The translations under genes and the position numbers were made by a program. Below are positions 16,639 through 24,955 of a stretch of 39,746 nucleotides of DNA, piece after piece; position 1 is the stretch's first letter; every line of letters begins with the position of its first letter. This DNA is from Treponema sp. (GTDB taxonomy: Bacteria; Spirochaetota; Spirochaetia; Treponematales; Breznakiellaceae): contig JAIRSU010000040.1 in the NCBI GenBank assembly GCA_031255285.1, positions 1 to 39,746 on the forward strand. Reading direction: 5' to 3'. The notes beneath the pieces are model-generated. The model made no database searches. It was given only the letters and a program-made list of their open reading frames with translations, and was not told the DNA's origin.

Positions 16639-17472
16639 TCATATAAAGGATTTGATGATCTGTTCTGTCAGGAGTCCCCATCCGTCAACGAGCACGAAGA
16701 GGATAAGCTTGAAAGGCATGGAAATCATAATGGGTGGGAGCATTATCATGCCCATGGACATCAGAGTACTTGCCACGACCATGTCAATTACAATGAAGGG
16801 GATGTAGAGCAGGATGCCGATTTTGAAGGCTACTGTTAATTCGTTGAGGATGAATGCGGGAATAAGGATGTATGTCGGCACATCCGCGAGTGTATTGGGC
16901 TTTGCAAGACCGCGCATCGACATGAAGAGTCTAATGTTTTCAGAATGTCCACTCATCTGCCGGTACATGAATATACGCAGGGGCGTTTCAGCCGCACGAA
17001 ACGCCTGTTCTACAGAAATTTCTCCGTCAGAAAGAGGTTTCACTGAGTTTTGGTAGATCATGTCAAACGTGGGCCACATGATGAAAATCGTCAGAAATAG
17101 AGCGATTCCCATAAGTACTTGAGTCGGCGGTACCTGTTGGAGAGAAAGCGCGCGTTTTATGAAATCGAGGACAATGGAGATGCGCAGGAAACTTGTCATA
17201 AGGATGATGATACTCGGCGCAAGAGACAGTACGGTAAGGAGGAGCAACAGTTGCAGGGAAAACGCTACTTCTCTGCCTGATTGAGGGTTCCTCATGGTTA
17301 GGTCAATGAAAGGAATAACCGGACTTTGGGGAGGTACAGGAATGCTCGTAGTTGCGGAGACGGCTATGTCAGGAAAGTCCGACTCCTGTGCGTTTAGTCC
17401 AGCGGTTCCCGCGAGGAGCAATAAGAGAAACGCATGGGAACGGAAGTATCTACGAAAAATATAAAGCGTCAC
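16639..17472 (-). CDS. fliP: Flagellar biosynthetic protein FliP
   Basis: FliP forms the core of the flagellar type III export gate (FliP5-Q4-R1) in the inner membrane. The 277-residue protein has a cleavable N-terminal signal, then the diagnostic FliP sequence SLAPSIIILMTSFLRISIVL, PPTQVLMGIALFLTIFIMWP, and the C-terminal block ending in MLPPIMISMPFKLILFVLVD. It overlaps fliO by four bases, indicating translational coupling. It is the last gene of this flagellar set: fliQ, fliR, flhB and flhA do not follow. Confidence 0.96.
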   Translation of the reverse strand: MTLYIFRRYFRSHAFLLLLLAGTAGLNAQESDFPDIAVSATTSIPVPPQSPVIPFIDLTMRNPQSGREVAFSLQLLLLLTVLSLAPSIIILMTSFLRISIVLDFIKRALSLQQVPPTQVLMGIALFLTIFIMWPTFDMIYQNSVKPLSDGEISVEQAFRAAETPLRIFMYRQMSGHSENIRLFMSMRGLAKPNTLADVPTYILIPAFILNELTVAFKIGILLYIPFIVIDMVVASTLMSMGMIMLPPIMISMPFKLILFVLVDGWGLLTEQIIKSFI

Positions 17473-18128
17473 AGTCCCTTAAGCCTTTCACGGGATTTTC
17501 GAACGTTCTCCGCTTTAGGAGGCTCTCCAACGTACGGAGTAGTTTTACTAGCACGGCGCATGAGAGTGGCAAAGCCAGATGCCTTGGCCTTTTCCGCGCT
17601 TCGCCGTGACTCTTCGACCAACATAGCATCTACGGTCTCCTTGTCGTTGATTTCCGCTAGGAGAGCCACGCCGCCGTCTGCGGACCCCACGAGCCACGCC
17701 TTTTCCCCTACGCTGACAATATGGATAAAACGGTTCGCGCCGAGCGAAAGTCCTGCTAATATTTTTAGGAAGGGGTCTTTCTGTTCTTGGACGTGGAAAA
17801 ATTTCTTGAGAAAGAAGACTAATCCATAGATTGCTACGGATGCCAGCACCAAAACCAGTACGAGGCGTAGTATGACGAGGAAAGTGGAGACTGAAGAAGG
17901 GACAGCCTCCTGCGACAGGCTTTCGTCCGTCAACACCAAGGTTTCCTCACCGATAATTTGACTCTGATCAGGTATCTGAGGAAAAGCTGACTGCGCTACG
18001 AGGAGAACAAACAATATCAACAAACCACGGAAGGTAAAGAATGAGGATATTATCTGAATATTTCCCTCCAAAACCTCACTTCTTTTTAGATTCTCTTTTA
18101 GATTCTCCATTTTCCGTTTCTCGAGCAT
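17469..18128 (-). CDS. fliO: Flagellar biosynthetic protein FliO (FliZ-like)
   Basis: FliO helps to assemble and stabilise the FliP ring of the export gate. The 219-residue protein has an N-terminal hydrophobic stretch (residues 31-50), an extracytoplasmic segment, a membrane span near 83-107 (LVLVLVLASVAIYGLVFFLK), and a small cytoplasmic domain with SLGANRFIHIVSVGEKAWLV, the usual FliO core. The basic, longer C-terminus is typical of spirochaetes. It is followed by fliP with a four-base overlap and preceded by fliY with one base between. Confidence 0.88.
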   Translation of the reverse strand: MLEKRKMENLKENLKRSEVLEGNIQIISSFFTFRGLLILFVLLVAQSAFPQIPDQSQIIGEETLVLTDESLSQEAVPSSVSTFLVILRLVLVLVLASVAIYGLVFFLKKFFHVQEQKDPFLKILAGLSLGANRFIHIVSVGEKAWLVGSADGGVALLAEINDKETVDAMLVEESRRSAEKAKASGFATLMRRASKTTPYVGEPPKAENVRKSRERLKGL

Positions 18129-18129
18129 A

Positions 18130-19224
18130 TTATTCGCTCACACGGTCCGCAGGGGAGACTATTTCAGTAACACGAACGCCGAAATTTTCATCAATGACCA
18201 CAACTTCACCTTTGGCGATGAGCTTATGATTTACGAGGATGTCAACTGGTTCGCCTGCGAGCTTGTCTAATTCGATGATAGTACCTTCGCCCATGCTCAA
18301 GATTTCCTTGATGAGCTTCCTAGTACGTCCGAGTTCTACGGTCATCTCCATGAATACATCCATGATGAGACCAATGTTTCCCTGTTCCATGGCCGCGTTT
18401 TGGGGCAAAAGGTTGGGGAATTGGACAGACTGCACGTTAGGTGGTGTATAACCCGTCATGGGATAGCCTGGCATAGGCATGGTGCCCTGGATATTACTCA
18501 TGTTGGGCATAGCGGTAACTATCGCAGGCTGAGAATCGGTAGTTGCAGACTGACGAACAGGCGCTTTCTTCGTGGCTGAAGCAATGGCTTTTGCGATATT
18601 GGAGGACACTGTGGGCCCGTAGATCTCCCAGAGCTGTCGTTGTGTTCCGTCGCCCAAGTCGATATTGTACAAAGCAACAGGGAAAGTGCCATTAGGGAGC
18701 GCGATAACGGCTTTCGGCACATTAGTCGCTTCCGGTGAAACAGATGCGATGGACGTATTATTTGTTGCCTTTGTCAGAGCAGTTATCTGCGTCCCAATCA
18801 ACTGGGAGACTACTTCGCCTATCATGGAGAGAGCCATTTCATCAAGTACGATGTTATCTTCTTTGTTGAGCAGGCTTGCGATACGCTTTGCCATGTCTTC
18901 GCTCATAATAAACACGTGTTCGCCGGGAAAACCCGTCGAGAAGTCTGCTTTGACCGCAACGACCTGATCGGGTAACTGCCCAAGTACTAAATCGCGGTTA
19001 GAAAAAGACACTTCTGGACCATTAAAGGTAACAGTTGTACCAGTCATAGTAGACAGAGCACGTCCTTGATTCTCATCAGTTTCGGTAAGCAAGTCATGAA
19101 GAGCCTTTCGCTCCTCGTCGCTGCCGGGCAACGCCGTGGATGGAGCGGATCCTCCCATGCTCGAAGAATCTACACCTGATAATAAAGCATCTATTTCTGC
19201 TTGTGAAAGAGCGCCGTCGCTCAT
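18130..19224 (-). CDS. fliY: Flagellar motor switch protein FliY (CheC-like plus FliN/SpoA domain)
   Basis: FliY is the spirochaete and Bacillus form of FliN, part of the C-ring that sets the direction of rotation. The 364 residues begin with LSQAEIDALLSG, the CheY-P-docking type motif also seen in FliM. A CheC/FliM-like middle (residues about 60-210) and a linker rich in Met, Pro and Gln (about 225-275) follow. The SpoA domain (MDVFMEMTVELGRTRKLIKE to the end) closes the protein. The four-base overlap with fliM shows coupling. Confidence 0.93.
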   Translation of the reverse strand: MSDGALSQAEIDALLSGVDSSSMGGSAPSTALPGSDEERKALHDLLTETDENQGRALSTMTGTTVTFNGPEVSFSNRDLVLGQLPDQVVAVKADFSTGFPGEHVFIMSEDMAKRIASLLNKEDNIVLDEMALSMIGEVVSQLIGTQITALTKATNNTSIASVSPEATNVPKAVIALPNGTFPVALYNIDLGDGTQRQLWEIYGPTVSSNIAKAIASATKKAPVRQSATTDSQPAIVTAMPNMSNIQGTMPMPGYPMTGYTPPNVQSVQFPNLLPQNAAMEQGNIGLIMDVFMEMTVELGRTRKLIKEILSMGEGTIIELDKLAGEPVDILVNHKLIAKGEVVVIDENFGVRVTEIVSPADRVSE

Positions 19225-20252
19225 AATGTTTCCTCCTTCTCCGTTGTGAGTTCTTCAAATTCTCCATGTTCAATTCTAGCGGTTTTTTTAATAATCTGTA
19301 CAGCTATTTTCTTACCCACAACGCCCGGTCTGCACAAGAATTTTTTTTGGCCACCCACGTTCAAGGAATAAGGGTCTCCGACTCGTGTATTGTAGAGACG
19401 TACTACGTCTCCGATCTGCAAGGAAAGCACGTCGCGTATGGATACCTGTATAGCCCCGATTTCTGCCACCACATTAACATCAACGCTTGAAAGCTTTTCT
19501 TTTATTATGTTAAGATTTTCTGCGGTCGTTCCTCGCCGTACCGATGAATACCAAAACTGGGCAGATAGCTTGCTGATAATCGGTTCAATAGTCAAATAGG
19601 GAATACAGAAGTTCATCATACCCTCCACGTCCCCGACTTTTGTTTCAAGGGTAACAAGCACCACCATTTCAGTTGGCGGTACTATCTGGGCGAACTGGGG
19701 ATTTGTATCAATCTGTCCCAGACGCGGGCGCAAGTCAATAACCGTGGTCCACGCTTCCCGCATATTTCCCAGAATCCTGACAATGACACCCTCCATAACT
19801 GAGGTCTCGATGTCGGTAAGCTCGTGTTGAGCTTTTGTGCCTTCACCAGAACCACCAAAGAGACGGTCTATGATGGAGAAGGTAATCGCCGGGTCAATTT
19901 CAAGAATAGCGTTTCCCTTGAGTGGATCCATGTTGATGATTGCCAGCGTAGTCGGCGAAGGGATTGAACGGATAAATTCTTCATATGTGAGCTGATCAAC
20001 TGATGCTACATGCACATGAGTCATACTCCGTAGCTGGGCGGACAGTCCCGTTGTGGTGAGACGGGCAAATGTCTCATACATGATAGAAACTGTACGAATT
20101 TGCTCTTTTGAAAACTTATCAGGTCGCTTAAAATCGTAAAGTTTAATTTTACGAGTATCTTGCGTTGGCCTAAAATCTTCAGGTTCCGTATCCCCGGAGC
20201 TTATAGCTGTGAGTAGCTGGTCTATTTCATCCTGAGACAGAACTTCAGTCAT
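19221..20252 (-). CDS. fliM: Flagellar motor switch protein FliM
   Basis: FliM builds the C-ring and binds phospho-CheY. The 343-residue protein starts with VLSQDEIDQLLTAIS, the N-terminal CheY-P binding motif. The middle domain has TGLSAQLRSMTHVHVASVDQ and LEIDPAITFSIIDRLFGGSG, and a C-terminal SpoA domain lies near residues 250-320 (VNVVAEIGAIQVSIRDVLSL). Length and order match the family. It starts five bases after fliL. Confidence 0.97.
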   Translation of the reverse strand: MTEVLSQDEIDQLLTAISSGDTEPEDFRPTQDTRKIKLYDFKRPDKFSKEQIRTVSIMYETFARLTTTGLSAQLRSMTHVHVASVDQLTYEEFIRSIPSPTTLAIINMDPLKGNAILEIDPAITFSIIDRLFGGSGEGTKAQHELTDIETSVMEGVIVRILGNMREAWTTVIDLRPRLGQIDTNPQFAQIVPPTEMVVLVTLETKVGDVEGMMNFCIPYLTIEPIISKLSAQFWYSSVRRGTTAENLNIIKEKLSSVDVNVVAEIGAIQVSIRDVLSLQIGDVVRLYNTRVGDPYSLNVGGQKKFLCRPGVVGKKIAVQIIKKTARIEHGEFEELTTEKEETL

Positions 20253-20257
20253 AACAT

Positions 20258-20818
20258 TTACATTTCCATTGTTGACAGTTGTTTAAAATAGATAGCCCGA
20301 ATTTTAGCGGTATTCAAAAGACGGTTCATCTTTTCCATTAAGTCGTTTTTAAGCGTCTCTTCTTTATCCGGTTGCAGGTCAACATGAAATTTGTTGCTAA
20401 AATAATTGCGAGTAAAGTCCTGTAATTCCACAAGTCGACTCGTTAGTTCAGTCGCAGCGGTCGCGTTATTGAGGTCATAACCCAGAAACATTTCAACAAC
20501 CACTGAATAGGGAGGAATATCCTTCGTATTTGTCCGAATAACAGGGAGAGCGCTAAAAATGGAATACGTGGGTTTGGTCCCGACATACGCATCATTTTCT
20601 GGAACAGTCGTCTGAGATTTCCCACTCCCAATCACGATATTAACTGTAATCACAGATATAGTGATAACAACAACAATCGCCCCTAACCCTATTGCCACAA
20701 ACTTGAGCAAGTTCGGCAAGAGCATCGCAAATCCTGCGCCTTTTTTCTTTTTAGAATCGGCACCTGCATCCCCATCGTCGCCGCCAAGGTCAATATTATC
20801 ATCATCAGCATTCGACAT
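20258..20818 (-). CDS. fliL: Flagellar basal-body-associated protein FliL
   Basis: FliL is a single-pass inner-membrane protein around the stators. The 186 residues have an acidic cytoplasmic tail (many Asp), a KKKK stretch, a membrane span at about residues 29-55 and a periplasmic SPFH-like domain (VVEMFLGYDLNNATAATELT ... LLNTAKIRAIYFKQLSTMEM). It is the first gene of the fliL-M-Y-O-P operon and has a strong promoter with palindromic sites immediately upstream; motA and motB, often upstream in treponemes, are not here. Confidence 0.9.
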   Translation of the reverse strand: MSNADDDNIDLGGDDGDAGADSKKKKGAGFAMLLPNLLKFVAIGLGAIVVVITISVITVNIVIGSGKSQTTVPENDAYVGTKPTYSIFSALPVIRTNTKDIPPYSVVVEMFLGYDLNNATAATELTSRLVELQDFTRNYFSNKFHVDLQPDKEETLKNDLMEKMNRLLNTAKIRAIYFKQLSTMEM

Positions 20819-20862
20819 AACTCACCTCTTAATTTAAGACATTTATATTCTATGACGCTATT

Positions 20863-20903
20863 ACAATAGATTCTATTGTATACGTTTTTTTCGTATGTGT
20901 CAA
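20863..20903 (-). promoter_or_regulatory. fliL operon promoter with two inverted repeats
   Basis: Reading the minus strand: TTGACA (20903-20898), a 17-base spacer, TACAAT (20880-20875). Two perfect inverted repeats sit on it. ATACG-7-CGTAT (20880-20896) fills the spacer, and ACAATAG-3-CTATTGT (20863-20879) covers the -10 box and the start point. This is a housekeeping-type promoter with operator-like sites, not a sigma28 or sigma54 promoter. Confidence 0.75.
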
Positions 20904-20930
20904 GGCTATTTAGAAAAATATTACATAAAA

Positions 20931-21638
20931 CTAATCCCATTTTCTATACAAAATCACCCGAACATTCAAAAACAGAAACAGAATGGTCGCCAGAATGAAG
21001 AATGCCACATCCCGTGTGTCAACGATACCTTTGGAGAAGGCTTCAAAATGGAAGGACAATGAGAAGAAGTTGATAAAATCAGCGATCAGTACGGGCAGGC
21101 GTGTAGCCGCCTGATTGATAAGCATCATCACGACAAGCACGACTGCACTTCCCAGAAAAGCAGACGCCTGATTCTTGGACAGTGCGGAAAACAACAATCC
21201 CAAACTGATCGTGGATGCGCTCAATAGAACTGTGCCGATGTATTCACCCACGATAACACCCACATCAAAACTGCCCAACACGGAAAGCATGAGTGGTACC
21301 GGTATCGTAAGTGCGAGAATCATACACAAAAGACTGAATGCCGCGAAAAATTTGCCCAAAACCAGGTCCCATTCGGATGTGGGCATGGTGAGCAATAACT
21401 CAATACTACCGAGCTTGCGTTCTTCCGCCCATCCTTTCATCGTGAGCGCCGGTACTGCCAAAATCATGGCAAGCGGAAATGCAGCAAAAAACGGCCGCAG
21501 GGTCGCGCTGTCGAGCGCAAAATATCTCTGCAAATAAAACAGCCATACGGACACAAAAACCAGAAAAAATACCGTTACCCCATAAAAAATCGGTGAATGT
21601 AGCGCCGAGTACAATTCTTTCCTTATAATAGCTTTCAT
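20931..21638 (-). CDS. ABC-2 type exporter permease (GldF-like)
   Basis: This 235-residue inner-membrane protein has six hydrophobic segments typical of ABC-2 permeases. The first follows KAIIRKELYSALHSPIFYGV, and the loop GWAEERKLGSIELLLTMPTS before the third segment is a hallmark of the GldF/ABC-2 group. It pairs with the ATPase gene just upstream (two bases between them). In many bacteria a third gene, gldG, encodes an auxiliary periplasmic subunit; it is absent here and the next gene is fliL. The substrate is unknown. Confidence 0.85.
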   Translation of the reverse strand: MKAIIRKELYSALHSPIFYGVTVFFLVFVSVWLFYLQRYFALDSATLRPFFAAFPLAMILAVPALTMKGWAEERKLGSIELLLTMPTSEWDLVLGKFFAAFSLLCMILALTIPVPLMLSVLGSFDVGVIVGEYIGTVLLSASTISLGLLFSALSKNQASAFLGSAVVLVVMMLINQAATRLPVLIADFINFFSLSFHFEAFSKGIVDTRDVAFFILATILFLFLNVRVILYRKWD

Positions 21639-21640
21639 CG

Positions 21641-22615
21641 TTATTCCTTTGTTAGTTTGACAAAAATGTCCTCAAGACTTACCTTTTTTTTATTCATACC
21701 GACTATTTTAAAGCCGGATGATACAACACAGTCAAATATCGTCTCGCCGTCCATAAGATAAGTCGACTCTGTGCTTTGCACAGAAAATATTAAATCTACG
21801 ACTCTCTTACCGTTTATTTCTGAGAAATCCGCTTTTTTCTCTATATGTACTTCCGTGTCTCCCATTTCTCTAGCGATTTTCACACGGATGGTTTCTTCGT
21901 CCATGTCTTGCGGAGGAATCAGACGTAACTCCCACGTGTCTGTCCCCTTTAGAGAAGCAGCGATTTCCACGGGCGTACCGTACGCTACGATTTTGCCTTC
22001 GTTTATGATGAGGACTTGGGAACAAACAGCCTCTACCTCTTGCAAGATGTGCGTGGATAGGATAACAGTTTTGCTCTTGCCGAGTTCTTTTATGAGGGAT
22101 CGGATTTCTATGATTTGATTGGGATCGAGCCCTGTGGTTGGTTCGTCGAGGATAAGGATTACCGGGTCGTGAATGATGGCTTGCGCCAGCCCTACTCGCT
22201 GTTTGTAGCCCTTGGACAGGGTTTCTATCTTTTTGCTGGTAACGTTTCCCAACCCACACACTTCGACTGCTCGCTGTTTCGCGCTCTTCTGTGCCGTTTG
22301 GGGGACGAGGCGCGCCCGTGCAATGAATGTCAGGTATTCGTCCACCGTGAGGTCTCCATAAACCGGTACGCTCTCCGGCAAATACCCAATATGTTTCTTC
22401 ACATCGACTGGCTCATCTATCACGGAAATACCGTCTATAAGTGCTGTTCCGGATGTGGGGAAGTGGTAGCCGGTGAGTATCTTCATCACCGTGGTTTTGC
22501 CCGCGCCGTTTGGTCCCAGAAATCCCAGCACATGGTCCCGGTCAACCGAGAACGACACATCTTTCACAGCAGTAAATCCTCCGTATTGCTTCGTTATGTT
22601 CGATACCGTTATCAT
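21641..22615 (-). CDS. ABC transporter ATP-binding protein (GldA-like)
   Basis: This 324-residue ATPase powers the ABC-2 permease encoded next to it. Walker A is GPNGAGKTT (residues 34-42), the signature is LSKGYKQRV (an LSxGxxQR variant common in GldA-like exporters), and Walker B is ILILDEPTTGLDP. A C-terminal extension of about 100 residues of the GldA type follows. The start has an AAAGGAG site and a promoter with TAGACA and TATAAT boxes. It may form an operon only with the permease, since fliL has its own promoter. Confidence 0.9.
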   Translation of the reverse strand: MITVSNITKQYGGFTAVKDVSFSVDRDHVLGFLGPNGAGKTTVMKILTGYHFPTSGTALIDGISVIDEPVDVKKHIGYLPESVPVYGDLTVDEYLTFIARARLVPQTAQKSAKQRAVEVCGLGNVTSKKIETLSKGYKQRVGLAQAIIHDPVILILDEPTTGLDPNQIIEIRSLIKELGKSKTVILSTHILQEVEAVCSQVLIINEGKIVAYGTPVEIAASLKGTDTWELRLIPPQDMDEETIRVKIAREMGDTEVHIEKKADFSEINGKRVVDLIFSVQSTESTYLMDGETIFDCVVSSGFKIVGMNKKKVSLEDIFVKLTKE

Positions 22616-22637
22616 TGGTTCTCCTTTATTTTTCTAA

Positions 22638-22666
22638 ATTATACAAAACTATTCCCTTGATGTCTA
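22638..22666 (-). promoter_or_regulatory. Promoter of the ABC-2 exporter genes
   Basis: On the minus strand TAGACA (22666-22661), 17 bases, TATAAT (22643-22638): five of six and six of six matches. The start point would be near 22631, giving a short leader with AAAGGAG. Confidence 0.7.
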
Positions 22667-22759
22667 GATGAATGTACCTGAAAAAAGCGACGGATGTTGT
22701 TTCTCAAGGGTGTATTTGCCTCTCCCTTTCAAAACACTACTGCATTAGTTTCTATGAAA

Positions 22760-24061
22760 CTACCCGGCGGCCGCGGCGATAGAGCTTTCAAGCGCGTCCA
22801 GTTCTGCTGGAATCAATGCCGTGGGTTTGGATATGTTCTTTAACATGGCGAATTCTTGGGGGATAGTGATATTTTGGCCGGTTATCCGCGAAACAAAATC
22901 AGCGAATTTTGCAGGATGTCCCGTTGCAAGCACGACGCAGTGCGATCCGTTATCCTTTTCAGCGAAAGCCTGCTCCGCCGCGGCAAAAGCTACTGCACTG
23001 TGCGGGTTCAGGAGAATCCCAAATTTCTCCCACGCGCTCCTGATAGTCTTTATCGTGGTCGTATCGTCGACGGCTTCGGAAAATACCATGTTTCTCATAA
23101 CAGCAGGCGATTCCTGATAGAACGAGAACATCCGCTCATAGTTTGAAGGATAGCATACATCCATTGCGGGTGAATTAGTGATAAGGGGCGTGAGCGCAGG
23201 GTTGAATGTCCGTCCTGAAAAGAAGTCTCCAAATGAGTTATTGGCATTCATTGCCGCTATGAACCCATGGACAGGCAATCCGAATTTCCAAGCATAGAGA
23301 CCCGCTATGAGGTTACCGAAATTGCCACACGGTACGCTAAAGACCAAATCATCCGCGATGCTCTTCTTCAGCTTGACGAACGCATACAGGTAATAGAAAG
23401 CTTGCGGTAGAAGCCGCCCCACATTGACCGCGTTTGCGGAAGTGATATTGTAACGTTCCGCGAAGCCGCGGTCCAGCATTGCGGACCTGATGATACGCTG
23501 GCAATCGTCAAAATAGCCCTTTATTTGAATAGGGATGATGTTGCCACCATTTTGGACAAAAACCGATTCGTCAAGTCCACGTATGGGGCCGGATGGGTAG
23601 AGAATGACTGCCGTGATGTTTTTTCTACCACGAAAGGCGCGGGCGATACTCACACCCGTATCATGGCGCGCCGCAGTTAAAACCATAACCTTGTCATTGT
23701 TCAACTCTTCAATGATAGCCGCGAGAAAGGCTATGCCGAAATCCTTAAAAACGCCTGTAGGTCCGTTGTAGAGCTTCAATATTGAAAATTTTTCATCTAA
23801 CTGTTGCACTTCAGGCTCGAAATCAAAGGCGCTCTCCGCGACCCGCGCCGCAACTATGGGATTGACATCACCTTCAAGAAATGACGGCGAAATAGCAGAC
23901 ACAAGCTCGGTATATACCGTTCCAGAATCCATATAGAGAAAAAACTGTCTCATGTCAGGTACAGACGCGGGAATAAACAGTCCACCGTCTAACGGACACC
24001 CTTTAAGAATAGCTTTCTTAAAGGAAACTGTATCATCCGACCTGGTAGATTTAAATAACAT
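22760..24061 (-). CDS. thrC: Threonine synthase
   Basis: ThrC converts O-phosphohomoserine to threonine with PLP in the cytoplasm. The 433-residue protein has the N-terminal threonine-synthase domain (SFKKAILKGCPLDGGLFIPA), the PLP-lysine region GPTGVFKDFGIAFLAA, HDTGVSIARAFRGRKN, the phosphate-binding VPCGNFGNLIAGLYAWKFGL and a closing ATGHPAKF. It is full length. It is divergent from the oxidoreductase genes at 24192 and not next to other threonine genes. Confidence 0.93.
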   Translation of the reverse strand: MLFKSTRSDDTVSFKKAILKGCPLDGGLFIPASVPDMRQFFLYMDSGTVYTELVSAISPSFLEGDVNPIVAARVAESAFDFEPEVQQLDEKFSILKLYNGPTGVFKDFGIAFLAAIIEELNNDKVMVLTAARHDTGVSIARAFRGRKNITAVILYPSGPIRGLDESVFVQNGGNIIPIQIKGYFDDCQRIIRSAMLDRGFAERYNITSANAVNVGRLLPQAFYYLYAFVKLKKSIADDLVFSVPCGNFGNLIAGLYAWKFGLPVHGFIAAMNANNSFGDFFSGRTFNPALTPLITNSPAMDVCYPSNYERMFSFYQESPAVMRNMVFSEAVDDTTTIKTIRSAWEKFGILLNPHSAVAFAAAEQAFAEKDNGSHCVVLATGHPAKFADFVSRITGQNITIPQEFAMLKNISKPTALIPAELDALESSIAAAAG

Positions 24062-24191
24062 ACCTTAATTTATCATAAAAAAATGATGGTGGCAAGTAAG
24101 AAAAACTGTATTTAGAATTGACCATACACCATTGTTGAAGAAGACCTATACACTTTCTCGTGAAAAATATATACTAAAAAATGGAGTATAA

Positions 24192-24950
24192 ATGATGGGA
24201 AAAAAATACGGACATCCGATAAGTCTGTACTCGGTTCAGACGAAGTACTGCGCCGGATGCGGGCATGGCATCATTACGCGCATCATCTGCGAGCTTATTG
24301 ACGAAATGGGACTACGAGGCAAGACTATTGTCACAAACCCGGTAGGGTGTGCAATTTGGGCAGATCTCTACTTCGACATGGATACGGTTCAACCCCCACA
24401 CGGGCGTACGCCTGCAGCCGCCACTGGTGTCAAGCGCGTCTTACCCGATCATACCGTCATCTGTTACCAAGGGGACGGCGATATGGCCGCCATAGGTACA
24501 GCCGAGATGATACATGCGGCGAACCGTGGCGAAAAATTCACCACGATATTTGTTAATAACGCCATCTATGGCATGACTGGTGGGCAGATGGCGCCTACGA
24601 CCCTCGTAGGGCAGAAAGCCACTACAGCGCCCCATGGACGGGACCCGGATGCCGCGGGTATGGGCTATCCTATCCGTGTGTGCGAGTTGCTTGCCACGCT
24701 TGAAGGTGCGTGTTATATTGCGCGTGGTGCGGTCAATAATGCGGCTAGCGTTCGCAAGACCAAGTCCTATATCAGGAAAGCGCTTGAAGCGCAGGAGCAA
24801 AGACAGGGATGGACAATGGTGGAGATTCTCTCCCCATGCCCCACAAATTGGGGCATGGATCCCGTCCAAGCGGTTGAATGGCTTGAGCAAAAAATGTTTC
24901 CTGTATTTCCACTCGGCGAGATCAAGAATACATTAAGAAAGGAGGCGTAA
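24192..24950 (+). CDS. 2-oxoacid:ferredoxin oxidoreductase, beta (TPP-binding) subunit
   Basis: The beta subunit of the 2-ketoisovalerate/2-oxoglutarate/pyruvate ferredoxin oxidoreductase family binds thiamine diphosphate. The 252 residues show YCAGCGHG with the first cluster cysteines (20 and 23), PVGCAIW, the TPP motif GDGDMAAIG (94-102) and NNAIYGMTGGQ (122-132). It is closest to the VorA/KorB type; the exact oxoacid cannot be fixed. The gamma subunit follows. The alpha subunit, which normally precedes beta, and the ferredoxin-like delta subunit are missing. A GGAG site lies before the ATG; TATACT (24170-24175) is a possible -10 box. Confidence 0.9.
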   Translation: MMGKKYGHPISLYSVQTKYCAGCGHGIITRIICELIDEMGLRGKTIVTNPVGCAIWADLYFDMDTVQPPHGRTPAAATGVKRVLPDHTVICYQGDGDMAAIGTAEMIHAANRGEKFTTIFVNNAIYGMTGGQMAPTTLVGQKATTAPHGRDPDAAGMGYPIRVCELLATLEGACYIARGAVNNAASVRKTKSYIRKALEAQEQRQGWTMVEILSPCPTNWGMDPVQAVEWLEQKMFPVFPLGEIKNTLRKEA

Positions 24951-24955
24951 ATCTC

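Noticed and set aside
22115-22660. 181-codon plus-strand frame opposite the ABC ATPase gene
   Set aside because: Antisense to clear Walker motifs; Cys/Arg/Trp-rich text and no initiation signals.
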